From: JACDBZ01 sp036262075
Lineage (GTDB): Bacteria > Chloroflexota > Limnocylindria > QHBO01
Direction of reading: 5' to 3'
Assembly: GCA_036262075.1 (NCBI GenBank)
Contig: DATAJO010000007.1
Location: 1 to 17,782, forward strand
Length of the DNA: 17,782 bases
The translations under genes and the position numbers were made by a program. Below the pieces are notes generated by a model that saw nothing but the letters and a program-made list of their open reading frames with translations, was not told the DNA's origin and made no database searches. Below, piece by piece: positions 6,219 through 14,033 of the stretch; within the stretch, counting starts at the first letter, position 1; every line of letters starts with the position of its first letter.

Positions 6219-6755
6219 TCAGTCCTCGCCGAAGAACGGGTCGTCGCCGTAGAGCTCGAGCCAGCGACGCCGCATGTGGCGGATGGTGGCGACGATCGCG
6301 GCGTCGGCGGTGCCCGGCGGCAGGAGGCTGCCGATCGCGGCGCGCACCCGCTCGCTGCGCTCCATGCCGAGCAGGGCGAGGTAGTCGGCGACGCGCTGCG
6401 CCGGCGTCTTGCCATGCGCGCGCTCGCGGACGAGCACATCGGCCTCGTGCTCGAGCGCCCCCTCGTAGTCGGCGGGCCCGAGCTCGATCTCGGCGAGAAG
6501 GAGCGGGATGTCGTCGATGCGCGGGTCGGAGTAGGCCCAGCGGATGAAGGAGTCCATCGGCCCGGGCGTGCGCTCGTGATGGCCCGCATGGAACTGCTGG
6601 AGGTACTGGCGACGTTCCTGTTCCGTGCGGGTGAGCGCGATCTGGAGAAGCTGGCGCATCTCGGGCGTCCAGCGCCGGAGCGACTCGACGAACTGGCGCA
6701 GGGTCAGTCCGCCCGCCGGCTGAGGGCGGAATTTGTGTTCATGGACGTGCTGCAC
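6219..6755 (-). CDS. Hypothetical soluble protein, 178 residues
   Basis: I recognise no family. The product begins with a His-rich N-terminus (Q-H-V-H-E-H-K) and a T-L-R-Q-F-V-E-S-L-R-R-W-T-P-E-M segment (18-33). It then has a charged helix rich in Arg and Gln (40-55), a Trp/Tyr/Asp-rich centre (M-D-S-F-I-R-W-A-Y-S-D-P, 67-78), a Glu-rich helix (86-112), and an acidic C-terminus with Y-G-D-D-P-F-F-G-E-D. No signal peptide or membrane helix is present. The GTG start has no convincing Shine-Dalgarno site and lies only about ten bases from a possible -10 (TAGTAT, minus strand), so a near-leaderless message is possible. Its stop is three bases before the TTG of the membrane protein gene, so the two form an operon and their products may act together. 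A shorter start at one of the internal Met codons (residues 33 or 67) cannot be excluded. Confidence 0.75.
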   Translation of the reverse strand: MQHVHEHKFRPQPAGGLTLRQFVESLRRWTPEMRQLLQIALTRTEQERRQYLQQFHAGHHERTPGPMDSFIRWAYSDPRIDDIPLLLAEIELGPADYEGALEHEADVLVRERAHGKTPAQRVADYLALLGMERSERVRAAIGSLLPPGTADAAIVATIRHMRRRWLELYGDDPFFGED

Positions 6756-6769
6756 GGCGCCCGTATACT
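6742..6769 (+). promoter_or_regulatory. Candidate promoter of the 10-gene plus-strand block
   Basis: TATACT (6764-6769) is a good -10 match, and TGGACG (6742-6747, four of six) sits 16 bases upstream as a possible -35. Transcription would begin near 6776, giving a leader of about 45 bases before the ATG at 6822. The same AT-rich spot contains the palindrome GTATAC (6763-6768), and reads TAGTAT on the minus strand, so it could also serve the divergent gene at 6755. This is the most AT-rich hexamer in the region, which makes it stand out in such GC-rich DNA. Confidence 0.4.
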
Positions 6770-6821
6770 AGCCGCCGTGCGCGGAGCTCTCCCGGCCGCT
6801 GCCCGTGACCAGGAGCGGCGC

Positions 6822-8375
6822 ATGTCCCCACTCACTCGTCTTGCCGCGATCGTTGCCGTCGTCGTCCTCGTGCTCGCCGGATGGCCATCGACCGATGCGG
6901 CACGCGCGGCGGGACCCCCGCTGCGGTACCTCGCCGGGCCCGCGGGAACGATCGATCCGGCGTACATCGCGCAGGCGTCGGACGTCCAGCTCATCCTCCA
7001 GCTGTACGCCGGCCTGACCCGCCTCGACGAGCGGGGGGAGGCCTACCCGTCGCTCGCCTCCGGCTGGGAGATCAGTGACGACGGGCTGACGTACACGTTC
7101 ACCCTCCGCGACGGGCTGACGTTCAGCGACGGCACGCCGCTCAGCGCCGAGGACGTGCGGCGCTCGTGGCTTCGCCTGCTCGACCCCGAGACCGGGTCGA
7201 GCTCCCCGGACGTGCTGACCGTCATCGCCGGTGCGCCCGAGTTCCGCTCGGGTGAGGCCGATGCGGACGAGGTGGGCATCGAGGCCCGCGACGAGACGAC
7301 GCTGGTCGTGACGCTTCGCCATCCCGCCTCCTACTTCCTCGACATCGTCGCCACGCCCTCCACGTACGTCGTGCCGCCGCGCGCCGATGCCACGGAGACG
7401 TGGCAGCGCCCGGACGACTTCGTCGGCAGCGGGCCGTACGTCGTCGACGGCCTCGACGGCGCCGATCTCGTCCTGCGCGCCAACGAGCGCTACGTCGCCG
7501 GCCCGCCGCCGATCGAGGAGATCCGCTGGGTCGCCGGCATCGACGGCGACGCCGTCAGCGCCTTCGGCGATGGCCAGGTCGACCTCGTCGGCATCGGCGG
7601 CTTCGACGCGACGTGGATCGCCTACGACCCCGACCTCGGGCCGCGGCTCCACCGGGCCGAGCCGCTGACGATCAGCTACTTCGGCTTCGACACCACCCGG
7701 CCGCCGTTCGAGGATGCCGATGTGCGCCGCGCGTTCTCGCTCGCGCTGGATCGCGAGCGCCTCGTGCCGCTGGCCGAGGGCACGGCGTCGCAGCCGGCGG
7801 GCTCGCTCGTGCCGCCCGCCATCTGGCCCGAGGGCTTCACGCCGGCGTTCGAGACCGATCTCGACGAGGCGCGGCGGCTCCTCGACGAGGCCGGCTACGC
7901 CGATCGGTCCGATCTCGGCACGATCGTCGTCAACGGCACCGGGCTCGGGATCGATCCGGCCGTGGCGATCTGGCGCGAGGAGCTCGGGGTCGACATCGTC
8001 ATCGAGGACATCGGCTTCATCGACTTCGAGGCCGTCTTCGACAACGCGCCACCGCACATCTTCACGATCAACTGGATCGCCGATTACGCCTCGCCCCACG
8101 CGCTCTACGGCCTCCTCCTCGAGGCCGATGCGGCGAGCAACTGGGGCGGCTGGCGCGACGAGGAGTTCGGCGAGCTGCTCGAGGCGGCGGCCGCCGCATC
8201 CGAGGACGAGGTCGGCGCGGCGTACGACGCGGTGGAGGACCGCGTGCGCGCCGAGGCGCCGGTCATCCCGTGGGCGTACGGCGAGACCTGGTGGCTCGTC
8301 GCGGACGGCCTGCGCGGGCTCGGCAACCTCACCATCGGCCTCATGGACTTCGGGCGGGTGTCATGGGACGGCTGA
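6822..8375 (+). CDS. Extracellular solute-binding protein family 5 (Opp/Dpp-type)
   Basis: This 517-residue exported protein has a signal peptide (hydrophobic core 8-20) with a probable cleavage site after A-R-A near residue 29. No lipobox Cys is visible, so it is secreted or held in the envelope another way. SBP_bac_5 blocks follow: T-I-D-P-A-Y (43-48), L-Y-A-G-L-T-R-L-D (61-69), L-R-D-G-L-T-F-S-D-G-T-P-L-S-A-E-D-V (95-112), V-G-S-G-P-Y (201-206) and D-A-D-V-R-R-A-F-S-L-A-L-D-R. The family binds oligopeptides, dipeptides, nickel or sugars for ABC importers. No permease or importer ATPase lies nearby, so it is an orphan component here. The ATG at 6822 has AGGAG at 6811-6815, six bases upstream; an in-frame GTG at 6777 would add 15 residues before the signal peptide and is disfavoured. 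The stop overlaps the next gene by 13 bases. Confidence 0.93.
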   Translation: MSPLTRLAAIVAVVVLVLAGWPSTDAARAAGPPLRYLAGPAGTIDPAYIAQASDVQLILQLYAGLTRLDERGEAYPSLASGWEISDDGLTYTFTLRDGLTFSDGTPLSAEDVRRSWLRLLDPETGSSSPDVLTVIAGAPEFRSGEADADEVGIEARDETTLVVTLRHPASYFLDIVATPSTYVVPPRADATETWQRPDDFVGSGPYVVDGLDGADLVLRANERYVAGPPPIEEIRWVAGIDGDAVSAFGDGQVDLVGIGGFDATWIAYDPDLGPRLHRAEPLTISYFGFDTTRPPFEDADVRRAFSLALDRERLVPLAEGTASQPAGSLVPPAIWPEGFTPAFETDLDEARRLLDEAGYADRSDLGTIVVNGTGLGIDPAVAIWREELGVDIVIEDIGFIDFEAVFDNAPPHIFTINWIADYASPHALYGLLLEADAASNWGGWRDEEFGELLEAAAAASEDEVGAAYDAVEDRVRAEAPVIPWAYGETWWLVADGLRGLGNLTIGLMDFGRVSWDG

Positions 8376-9700
8376 CGCGCTGGCTGCTGCCGGTGGCGCT
8401 GGCCCTCGTCGTCCTCGGGCTGCGGCCCGGCGACGCGGCCGCGTTCGAGGGATTCGGCGACCCGGTGGCCGACTCGACGTACGGCGAGGAGATCCGCTTC
8501 GAGGTCGCCTTCGAGGGTGGCGCGCCGGAGGGCCTCCAGCTCCTCGTCCAGTTCCCGGGCACCGACGCGTCGCTCGTCATCCCGGTCCAGGCGACGGGCG
8601 ACCGCGCGACGTACGTGTACGACACCAGCGCCGATCACGTGACGCCGAACACGGTGATCACGTACCGCTGGCGCGGGACGGTCGGCGACACGGCCATCGT
8701 GTCGGAGCCCGAGCAGATTCGCTACGAGGACGACCGCGCCGGGCTCGACTGGCGGCAGGCCCGGCTCGGGGAGGCGACCGTCCACTGGTACGGCGACGCC
8801 GAGGGCCAGGCCATGCGCTTCGGCGAGCTCACCGCCCAGGGCGTGGCACGCGCCGAGGAGCTGCTCGGCACCGAGCTCGCCGGGCCGGTCGACGTCTTCG
8901 TGTACGACAGCCAGGAGGACTTCTTCGGGGCGCTCGGTCCGGGAGCGCGGGAGTGGACCGGGGCCGCGGCCTTCCCGGAGCTGCGCACGATCTTCATGTG
9001 GCTCGGTGGAGGCTCGACGGACTACCTCGAGATCGCCATGCTCCACGAGGTGACCCACATCGTCTTCCACGACGCGACCGTCAACCCGTTCCACGAGCCG
9101 GCGACCTGGCTGAACGAGGGGATCGCGACGTGGTCCGAGCTGAGCAACGCCGACGCCGAGCGCGACCTCGTCGAGCTCGAGGCGGCCGGCGGCGGGCTCG
9201 TGGCGTTCGAGGCGATCACCCAGCAGTTCCCGATCGACGAGCGCGGCGCGCGGCTGTCGTACGCGCAGGGCGCCGTGTTCGTCGACATGGTCGTGGACGC
9301 GTACGGCGAGGACGCCATCGCCGGCATGGCCGCCGCGTACCGCGAGGGCGCGACCGAGGCCGAGGCGCTCGAGGCGGGCACCGGCGTGCCGGCCGAGGAG
9401 CTGTACGCGCGCTTCTACGACGCGTTCGGCGTGGAGGCTCCGCAGCCGATCCGGGCGGAGCCGATCCCGCCCTCGAACGTCGACCGGCCGTCGGCCGGGC
9501 CGATCGACCCGGGCGGCGTCGATCCGAGCGCCGAGCCGGTCGGCGAGCCGCCGGACGTCGCCTCGCCGAACGAGCCGGGCTCCGGCGGCGTGGCCGCCGA
9601 CGTGGCCGCCGTCGTGCTCCTCGCCGTGGCCGTCGCCACGGCCATCGGGGCGGCCGTCTTCCTCGCCCGGCGCGCCGGCGTGCGGGACGCGGCACCGTGA
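8363..9700 (+). CDS. Membrane-anchored zinc metallopeptidase, peptidase-MA-like gluzincin
   Basis: The 445-residue product has a signal peptide (core 8-20, A-x-A near 25-27). A beta-rich N-domain follows (about 30-125), then a metallopeptidase domain (about 135-360). The catalytic motif is H-E-V-T-H (228-232), and W-L-N-E-G-I-A-T-W (249-257) supplies the third zinc ligand, Glu252, 20 residues downstream. This spacing marks a gluzincin and matches peptidase-MA-like proteins. Next comes a Pro/Ser/Glu-rich linker (about 358-408), one C-terminal membrane helix (411-434) and a short Arg-containing cytoplasmic tail, so the enzyme is tethered with its active site outside. The ATG lies inside the end of the binding-protein gene, and the stop overlaps the next start (GTGA). 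Substrate unknown; the context suggests it cleaves extracellular or envelope peptides. Confidence 0.9.
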   Translation: MGRLTRWLLPVALALVVLGLRPGDAAAFEGFGDPVADSTYGEEIRFEVAFEGGAPEGLQLLVQFPGTDASLVIPVQATGDRATYVYDTSADHVTPNTVITYRWRGTVGDTAIVSEPEQIRYEDDRAGLDWRQARLGEATVHWYGDAEGQAMRFGELTAQGVARAEELLGTELAGPVDVFVYDSQEDFFGALGPGAREWTGAAAFPELRTIFMWLGGGSTDYLEIAMLHEVTHIVFHDATVNPFHEPATWLNEGIATWSELSNADAERDLVELEAAGGGLVAFEAITQQFPIDERGARLSYAQGAVFVDMVVDAYGEDAIAGMAAAYREGATEAEALEAGTGVPAEELYARFYDAFGVEAPQPIRAEPIPPSNVDRPSAGPIDPGGVDPSAEPVGEPPDVASPNEPGSGGVAADVAAVVLLAVAVATAIGAAVFLARRAGVRDAAP

Positions 9701-10509
9701 CCCGCCGGTTGCCTCCGCGCAAGCGCTTCTCGCGGCCGGCCTGGGCGGTGTCGGTCGGCATCGGCCTGGCCGTCATCGGCTTCATCGCCGCCGCCCAGTG
9801 GAACAGCTCGCTCGGGCGCCAGGAGTTCGTCACCTCGGCCCAGCGCGTGCTCGTGTCCGAGGTCCAGCAGCTCCAGCGTCAGCAGGAGCAGCTGCGCGCC
9901 GAGATCGCCGATGCGGAGCATCGGCTCGCCGAGTTCCAGGAGGCGAGCGAGGGCTCGCAGACGGCCCTCGCCCGGCTCAACGAGCAGCTCGCCGCGGCGC
10001 GGCTGGCCGCCGGCCTGACCGACGTCCGCGGGCCGGGCGTGGTCATCGAGATCGCCGACTCGCTGCGCCCCGTCCCGGAGGGCGAGCGCCCGACCGACTA
10101 CATCGTCCTCGTCGACGACCTGCGCGACATCATGACCGCGCTGTGGGCCTCGGGGGCCGAGGCGATCACCATTGCCGGCGGCAGCACCGATGGCGTCGCC
10201 GCCAACGCGGAGCGGATCGTGGCCACGACCTCGATCTACGGCGTGGGCTCGTCGATCCTCGTCAACACCGCCTTCCTGTCGCCGCCGTTCCGGATCGAGG
10301 CCATCGGCCCGGAGGGCCTCCACGATCGGTTCCTGGCCCATCCGTCGTTCCTCGGGCGCGTGGCGCAGCGGATCGAGGTCTTCGGCCTCCAGTTCGCGAG
10401 CGAGCCGCGCGACGAGCTGACGCTGCCGGCCTTCGTCGGCACCACCCAGCTGCGCTGGGGCGCGCCGCTCGCCGATGAGCCCGAGGCATCCCCGGAGCCG
10501 GACGAATGA
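9697..10509 (+). CDS. DUF881 family membrane protein (first of tandem pair)
   Basis: The 270-residue product starts with a basic cytoplasmic segment (R-R-x-x-P-P-R-K-R, 3-10) and one membrane helix (about 16-35). A Gln/Glu/Leu-rich coiled coil follows (48-105), then the DUF881 domain (about 105-250). Family marks are G-L-T-D-V-R-G-P-G-V-V-I-E (106-118), D-L-R-D-I-M-T-A-L-W-A-S-G-A-E-A-I-T-I (141-159) and P-P-F-R-I-E-A-I-G (196-204). The C-terminus is acidic. In Bacillus the relatives YlxW and YlxX sit in the cell-division cluster beside ftsA/ftsZ; their exact role is not established. The fold is predicted outside the membrane. The GTG start overlaps the peptidase stop by four bases, and the ATGA at the end couples it to the second DUF881 gene. 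Confidence 0.9.
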   Translation: MTRRLPPRKRFSRPAWAVSVGIGLAVIGFIAAAQWNSSLGRQEFVTSAQRVLVSEVQQLQRQQEQLRAEIADAEHRLAEFQEASEGSQTALARLNEQLAAARLAAGLTDVRGPGVVIEIADSLRPVPEGERPTDYIVLVDDLRDIMTALWASGAEAITIAGGSTDGVAANAERIVATTSIYGVGSSILVNTAFLSPPFRIEAIGPEGLHDRFLAHPSFLGRVAQRIEVFGLQFASEPRDELTLPAFVGTTQLRWGAPLADEPEASPEPDE

Positions 10510-11177
10510 GCCGCCGCGTCGCCCAGGCCAGCCTGTTCGTCGTGGCGCTGTTCATCGGCGCGCTGCTCGTCGGCCAGCTCCGCAGCCAGGCGCGGCCGAT
10601 CGAGCTGTCAAGCCTGTCGGCCCAGGAGCTGTCCGAGCTGATCGAGACGCTCCAGGCGGCGAACGTCGACCTCAGCGACGGGGCGGCCAACCTGCGCGAG
10701 GAGATCCGCGACTACGAGCTGGCCGACATCCAGGGCCAGGACGCGATGACGCCGGCCCGCGAGGCGCTCGATCGCATCAGCGCCTTCAGCGGGCTGACCG
10801 GCGTCCGCGGGCAGGGGATCGTCATGCAGCTCGAGGGCTCGTTCGACCCGGTCGCGATCAACGACCTCGTCCACGAGCTGCGCAACGCCGGCGCCGAGGC
10901 GATCTCGATCGACGGCATCCGGATCGCGGCGGGCTCGGTGGCCGTCCTCGGCAACGGCGTGATCGAGATCGACGGGCGGCCGCTGGGCCGGTCGGTCGAG
11001 ATCCTGGCCATCGGCTCGCCCCGCGGCCTCCAGGCGGCGCTCGAGCGCCCCGGCGGCTACCTTGCCTTCCTCCAGCAGTTCATCGACGCCCGAGTCACGA
11101 TCACGACCAGCCAGTCGATCGTCGTGCCGGCCACCGAGCGCGTGCTCACCCCGACGGTGGCGCGGCCGGTCGAGTAG
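10506..11177 (+). CDS. DUF881 family membrane protein (second of tandem pair)
   Basis: This 223-residue protein has the same plan as its neighbour: an N-terminal membrane helix (about 7-25), a shorter coiled coil (about 38-75) and a DUF881 domain. The domain carries G-L-T-G-V-R-G-Q-G-I-V-M-Q (96-108), D-L-V-H-E-L-R-N-A-G-A-E-A-I-S-I-D-G and V-E-I-L-A-I-G. It is clearly a diverged paralogue of the preceding protein, lacking the long coil and the acidic tail. The two probably form a complex through their coils. The ATG overlaps the previous stop (ATGA). After its TAG there are 43 bases before tldD, the only sizable gap in the 10-gene block; I see no terminator or strong promoter in it, so read-through is likely. 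Confidence 0.9.
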   Translation: MSRRVAQASLFVVALFIGALLVGQLRSQARPIELSSLSAQELSELIETLQAANVDLSDGAANLREEIRDYELADIQGQDAMTPAREALDRISAFSGLTGVRGQGIVMQLEGSFDPVAINDLVHELRNAGAEAISIDGIRIAAGSVAVLGNGVIEIDGRPLGRSVEILAIGSPRGLQAALERPGGYLAFLQQFIDARVTITTSQSIVVPATERVLTPTVARPVE

Positions 11178-11220
11178 TCTGGGGCGCCGCGCACATGCAT
11201 TCGTATCGACGAGGTAGCCC

Positions 11221-12669
11221 GTGAAGGAGCTCATCGATCGCGCGCTCGATGCCGCCGAGCGCGGCGGAGCCGCGTATACCGAGGTCCGCATCGCCGAGCG
11301 TGAGGCCGAGCAGCTGACCGTGAAGAACGGCGCGCTCGAGGCCGCCACCTCGAGCTCGAGCGGGGGCTTCGGCATCCGCGTCCTCGTCGACGGGGCATGG
11401 GGCTTCAGCTCGAGCCGGCTGGTCGAGCCCGCCGAGGCGGATCGCGTCGCCGCCGAGGCGCTCGAGATCGCCCGCGCATCGGCCCGCGCCCGGCGCGAGC
11501 CGGTCGAGCTCGACGACACGCCACCGGCGGTCGACGCGTACCGGACGCCGCACGAGGAGGACCCGTTCGCCGTCTCCCTCGACGAGAAGCTGCGCATCCT
11601 CATGGAGGCGGACGAGATCATGGGTCGTGTGCCGGGCGTCGCGATCCGCGAGAGCACGATGAGCCTCGGCCGCGAGCGGAAGACGTTCGCCTCGAGCGCC
11701 GGGGCGCGGATCGACCAGGAGATCGTCGAGTCCGGCGCCGGGATCGAGGCCACCGCGGTCAACGAGTCGGAGATGCAGCAGCGCTCGTATCCGAACTCGT
11801 TCGGCGGCCAGATGGTGACCGGTGGGTTCGAGGCGATCCGCGCGCTCCGCCTGGCCGACCACGCCCAGGAGACGGCGGAGCTCGCCGTGGCGCTCCTCGA
11901 CGCGCCGCAGTGCCCGTCGGGCCAGATGGACCTCATCCTCGACTCGACCCAGGTCGCGCTCCAGATCCACGAGTCGTGCGGCCACCCGACCGAGCTCGAC
12001 CGGGTGTTCGGCACCGAGGCCAGCTTCGCCGGCACGAGCTTCCTGACCACCGACAAGCTCAACACGCTGCGCTACGGCAGCGAGCTCGTGCACATCGACG
12101 CCGATGCCACGGCCCCCGGCGGGCTCGGCACGTTCGGCTACGACGACGAGGGCGTGCCGGCCCAGAACGTGCCGCTCGTGTCGGGCGGCATCCTCGTCGG
12201 CTACCTGACCAGCCGCGAGACGGCGCCGCGCATCGGCCGTCGCTCGATGGGCAGCGCCCGGGCGTACGGCTGGAACCACATCCCGCTCATCCGGATGACG
12301 AACATCAACCTGCGTCCCGGCGAGGCGGGCTCGCTCGAGGATCTCATCGCCGACACGCGCGAGGGGATCTTCATGAGCATCAACAAGAGCTGGTCGATCG
12401 ACGACCGGCGGCTGAACTTCCAGTTCGGCGACCAGGCCGCCTGGCTCATCAAGGACGGCAAGCTGACCCAGCTTGTGAAGAACCCGACGTACACCGGCAT
12501 CACCCCCGAGTTCTGGGGCAGCTGCGACGCGATCTGCGGCCCGGACGAGTGGACGCTGTGGGGCCTCCCCAACTGCGGCAAGGGTGAGCCGATGCAGATC
12601 GGCCACGTCGGGCATGGCGCCGCACCGGCGCGCTTCCGCGACGTGAAGGTGGGAGTCGGACGATGGTAG
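11221..12669 (+). CDS. tldD: TldD-like metalloprotease subunit
   Basis: The 482-residue product matches TldD in length and layout. The N-terminal half holds the A-Y-T-E-V-R block (18-23) and the G-F-G-I-R-V-L-V-D-G-A-W-G-F strand (49-62). The active site is H-E-S-C-G-H (250-255), the HExxxH zinc motif of the family. A conserved Cys near the C-terminus (Cys452, in G-L-P-N-C-G-K-G) is in the position of the third zinc ligand known for E. coli TldD. TldD and TldE form a heterodimer that degrades unfolded peptides in the cytoplasm, and in some hosts matures RiPPs such as microcin B17 or inactivates CcdA. The GTG start has GAGGT five bases upstream. The last seven bases overlap the tldE start. Confidence 0.95.
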   Translation: MKELIDRALDAAERGGAAYTEVRIAEREAEQLTVKNGALEAATSSSSGGFGIRVLVDGAWGFSSSRLVEPAEADRVAAEALEIARASARARREPVELDDTPPAVDAYRTPHEEDPFAVSLDEKLRILMEADEIMGRVPGVAIRESTMSLGRERKTFASSAGARIDQEIVESGAGIEATAVNESEMQQRSYPNSFGGQMVTGGFEAIRALRLADHAQETAELAVALLDAPQCPSGQMDLILDSTQVALQIHESCGHPTELDRVFGTEASFAGTSFLTTDKLNTLRYGSELVHIDADATAPGGLGTFGYDDEGVPAQNVPLVSGGILVGYLTSRETAPRIGRRSMGSARAYGWNHIPLIRMTNINLRPGEAGSLEDLIADTREGIFMSINKSWSIDDRRLNFQFGDQAAWLIKDGKLTQLVKNPTYTGITPEFWGSCDAICGPDEWTLWGLPNCGKGEPMQIGHVGHGAAPARFRDVKVGVGRW

Positions 12670-14033
12670 CCACCGGCGAGGACGTCCTCGCCCTGCTCGA
12701 CCGGGTCCTGGAACGGACCGATGCGTCCCGCGCCGAGGCGCTGTACATGGGCCAGGACTCCGCGCTCACCCGGTTCGCGAACAACCAGATCCACCAGAAC
12801 GTGCGCGAGCACGACGCCTCGGTCCAGGTCCGGGTCATCGACGCCCGGGACCGGATCGGCGTGGCCTCCACGAACCGGCTCGACGACGGCGGGATCGCCG
12901 ACGTCGTGGCCCGCGCCGAGGCGATCGCCGCCCGATCGGCGCCGAACCCGCGCTCGGCGATCCTGCCCGAGGCCGACGACCGGACCCACGACCCCGACCT
13001 CGGCTACGTGCCGGCCACCGCCGAGGCCGGCGCCGACCTGCGCGCCGAGGCGGCCCGCGCGGTCATCGCCGCCGGCATGGCCAAGGGCCTCGAGACCTCG
13101 GGCTCGTTCAGCACGGGCGCGATGACGATCGCGGTGGCGAACTCGAACGGCATCCGCCGCCTCCATCGCTCGACCCGGGCGGCGCTCCTGACGGTGATGA
13201 TGGACGGCTTCGCCTCCGGCGCCGCGTCGGGCTACGCGCAGGCCGGCGCCGCCGACGTGGGCGACATCGACGCCGAGGCACTCGGCCTCGAGGCGGCGGA
13301 GAAGGGCGACACGATGCGCGGCGCGCGGGCGCTCGACCCCGGCGAGTACGAGGTCATCCTCGAGGAGTACGCGGTCGCCGGCCTGCTCGAGTACCTGTCC
13401 TACATCGGCTTCTCCGGCCTCGCCTGGGAGGAGGGCCGATCGTTCATGGAGCTCGGCCGGAAGGTGATGGGGGACAACGTCTCGATCTGGGACGACGGCA
13501 ACGACCCGACCGGCCTTCCGTCGCCGATCGACTTCGAGGGCGTGGTGCGCAAGCGGGTCGACCTCATCCGCAACGGCGTGGCGAACGCGGTCGTCCACGA
13601 CGCGGCCACCGGCGCACGCGCCGGCACCGGCTCGACCGGCCACGGCCTGCCGGCGCCGAACACGCTCGGGCCGATGGCGCTCAACCTGTTCATGGCGCCC
13701 GGCACGACGTCGCGCGACGAGCTCATCGGCGGCGTGAAGCGCGGCGTATGGGTCACGCGCTTCCACTACATCAACCCGGTGCACCCGAAGAAGGCGATCC
13801 TCACCGGCATGACGAAGGACGGCACGTTCCTCATCGAGGACGGGAAGCTGGCCCGGCCGCTCCTGAACTTCCGGTTCACCCAGTCGATCCCCGAGGCGTT
13901 CAGCGACGTGCGGGCCGCGAGCCGCGAGACGAAGCTCCTGCCCGGCGAGTTCTTCGGCGCCGCGCGCTGCCCGGCGGTCCACCTCGGGTCGTTCAACTTC
14001 ACGGGCGTGACCGCGGCCGAGGGCGCCTCTTGA
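12663..14033 (+). CDS. tldE: TldE/PmbA-like partner subunit of the TldD protease
   Basis: The 456-residue product is homologous in plan to TldD but has no HExxxH motif, as expected for the non-catalytic partner TldE (PmbA). Family marks include the early R-F-A-N-N-Q-I-H-Q-N block (38-47), V-A-N-S-N-G-I-R in the middle domain, and the C-terminal G-x-x-R-G-V-W-V-T-R-F-H-Y-I-N segment. That segment is followed by G-M-T-K-D-G-T-F-L-I-E-D-G-K, typical of this family. The partner shapes the tunnel through which unfolded substrates reach the TldD zinc site. The ATG at 12663 lies inside the tldD 3' end (ATGGTAG), with GGGAG upstream, so the two subunits are translated in coupled, probably equal amounts. 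The stop TGA overlaps the TTG of the next gene. Confidence 0.95.
   Translation: MVATGEDVLALLDRVLERTDASRAEALYMGQDSALTRFANNQIHQNVREHDASVQVRVIDARDRIGVASTNRLDDGGIADVVARAEAIAARSAPNPRSAILPEADDRTHDPDLGYVPATAEAGADLRAEAARAVIAAGMAKGLETSGSFSTGAMTIAVANSNGIRRLHRSTRAALLTVMMDGFASGAASGYAQAGAADVGDIDAEALGLEAAEKGDTMRGARALDPGEYEVILEEYAVAGLLEYLSYIGFSGLAWEEGRSFMELGRKVMGDNVSIWDDGNDPTGLPSPIDFEGVVRKRVDLIRNGVANAVVHDAATGARAGTGSTGHGLPAPNTLGPMALNLFMAPGTTSRDELIGGVKRGVWVTRFHYINPVHPKKAILTGMTKDGTFLIEDGKLARPLLNFRFTQSIPEAFSDVRAASRETKLLPGEFFGAARCPAVHLGSFNFTGVTAAEGAS

Noticed and set aside
7714..9696. Long upstream part of the open frame that contains the first DUF881 gene
   Set aside because: The Arg/Ser/Gly-rich translation before 9697 lies out of frame over the binding protein and peptidase; only the part from the GTG at 9697 has family motifs.
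11178..11220. Possible promoter or terminator between the second DUF881 gene and tldD
   Set aside because: TAGTCT near 11175 matches a -10 poorly, no -35 or stem-loop is evident, and the only clear signal is the GAGGT ribosome site.
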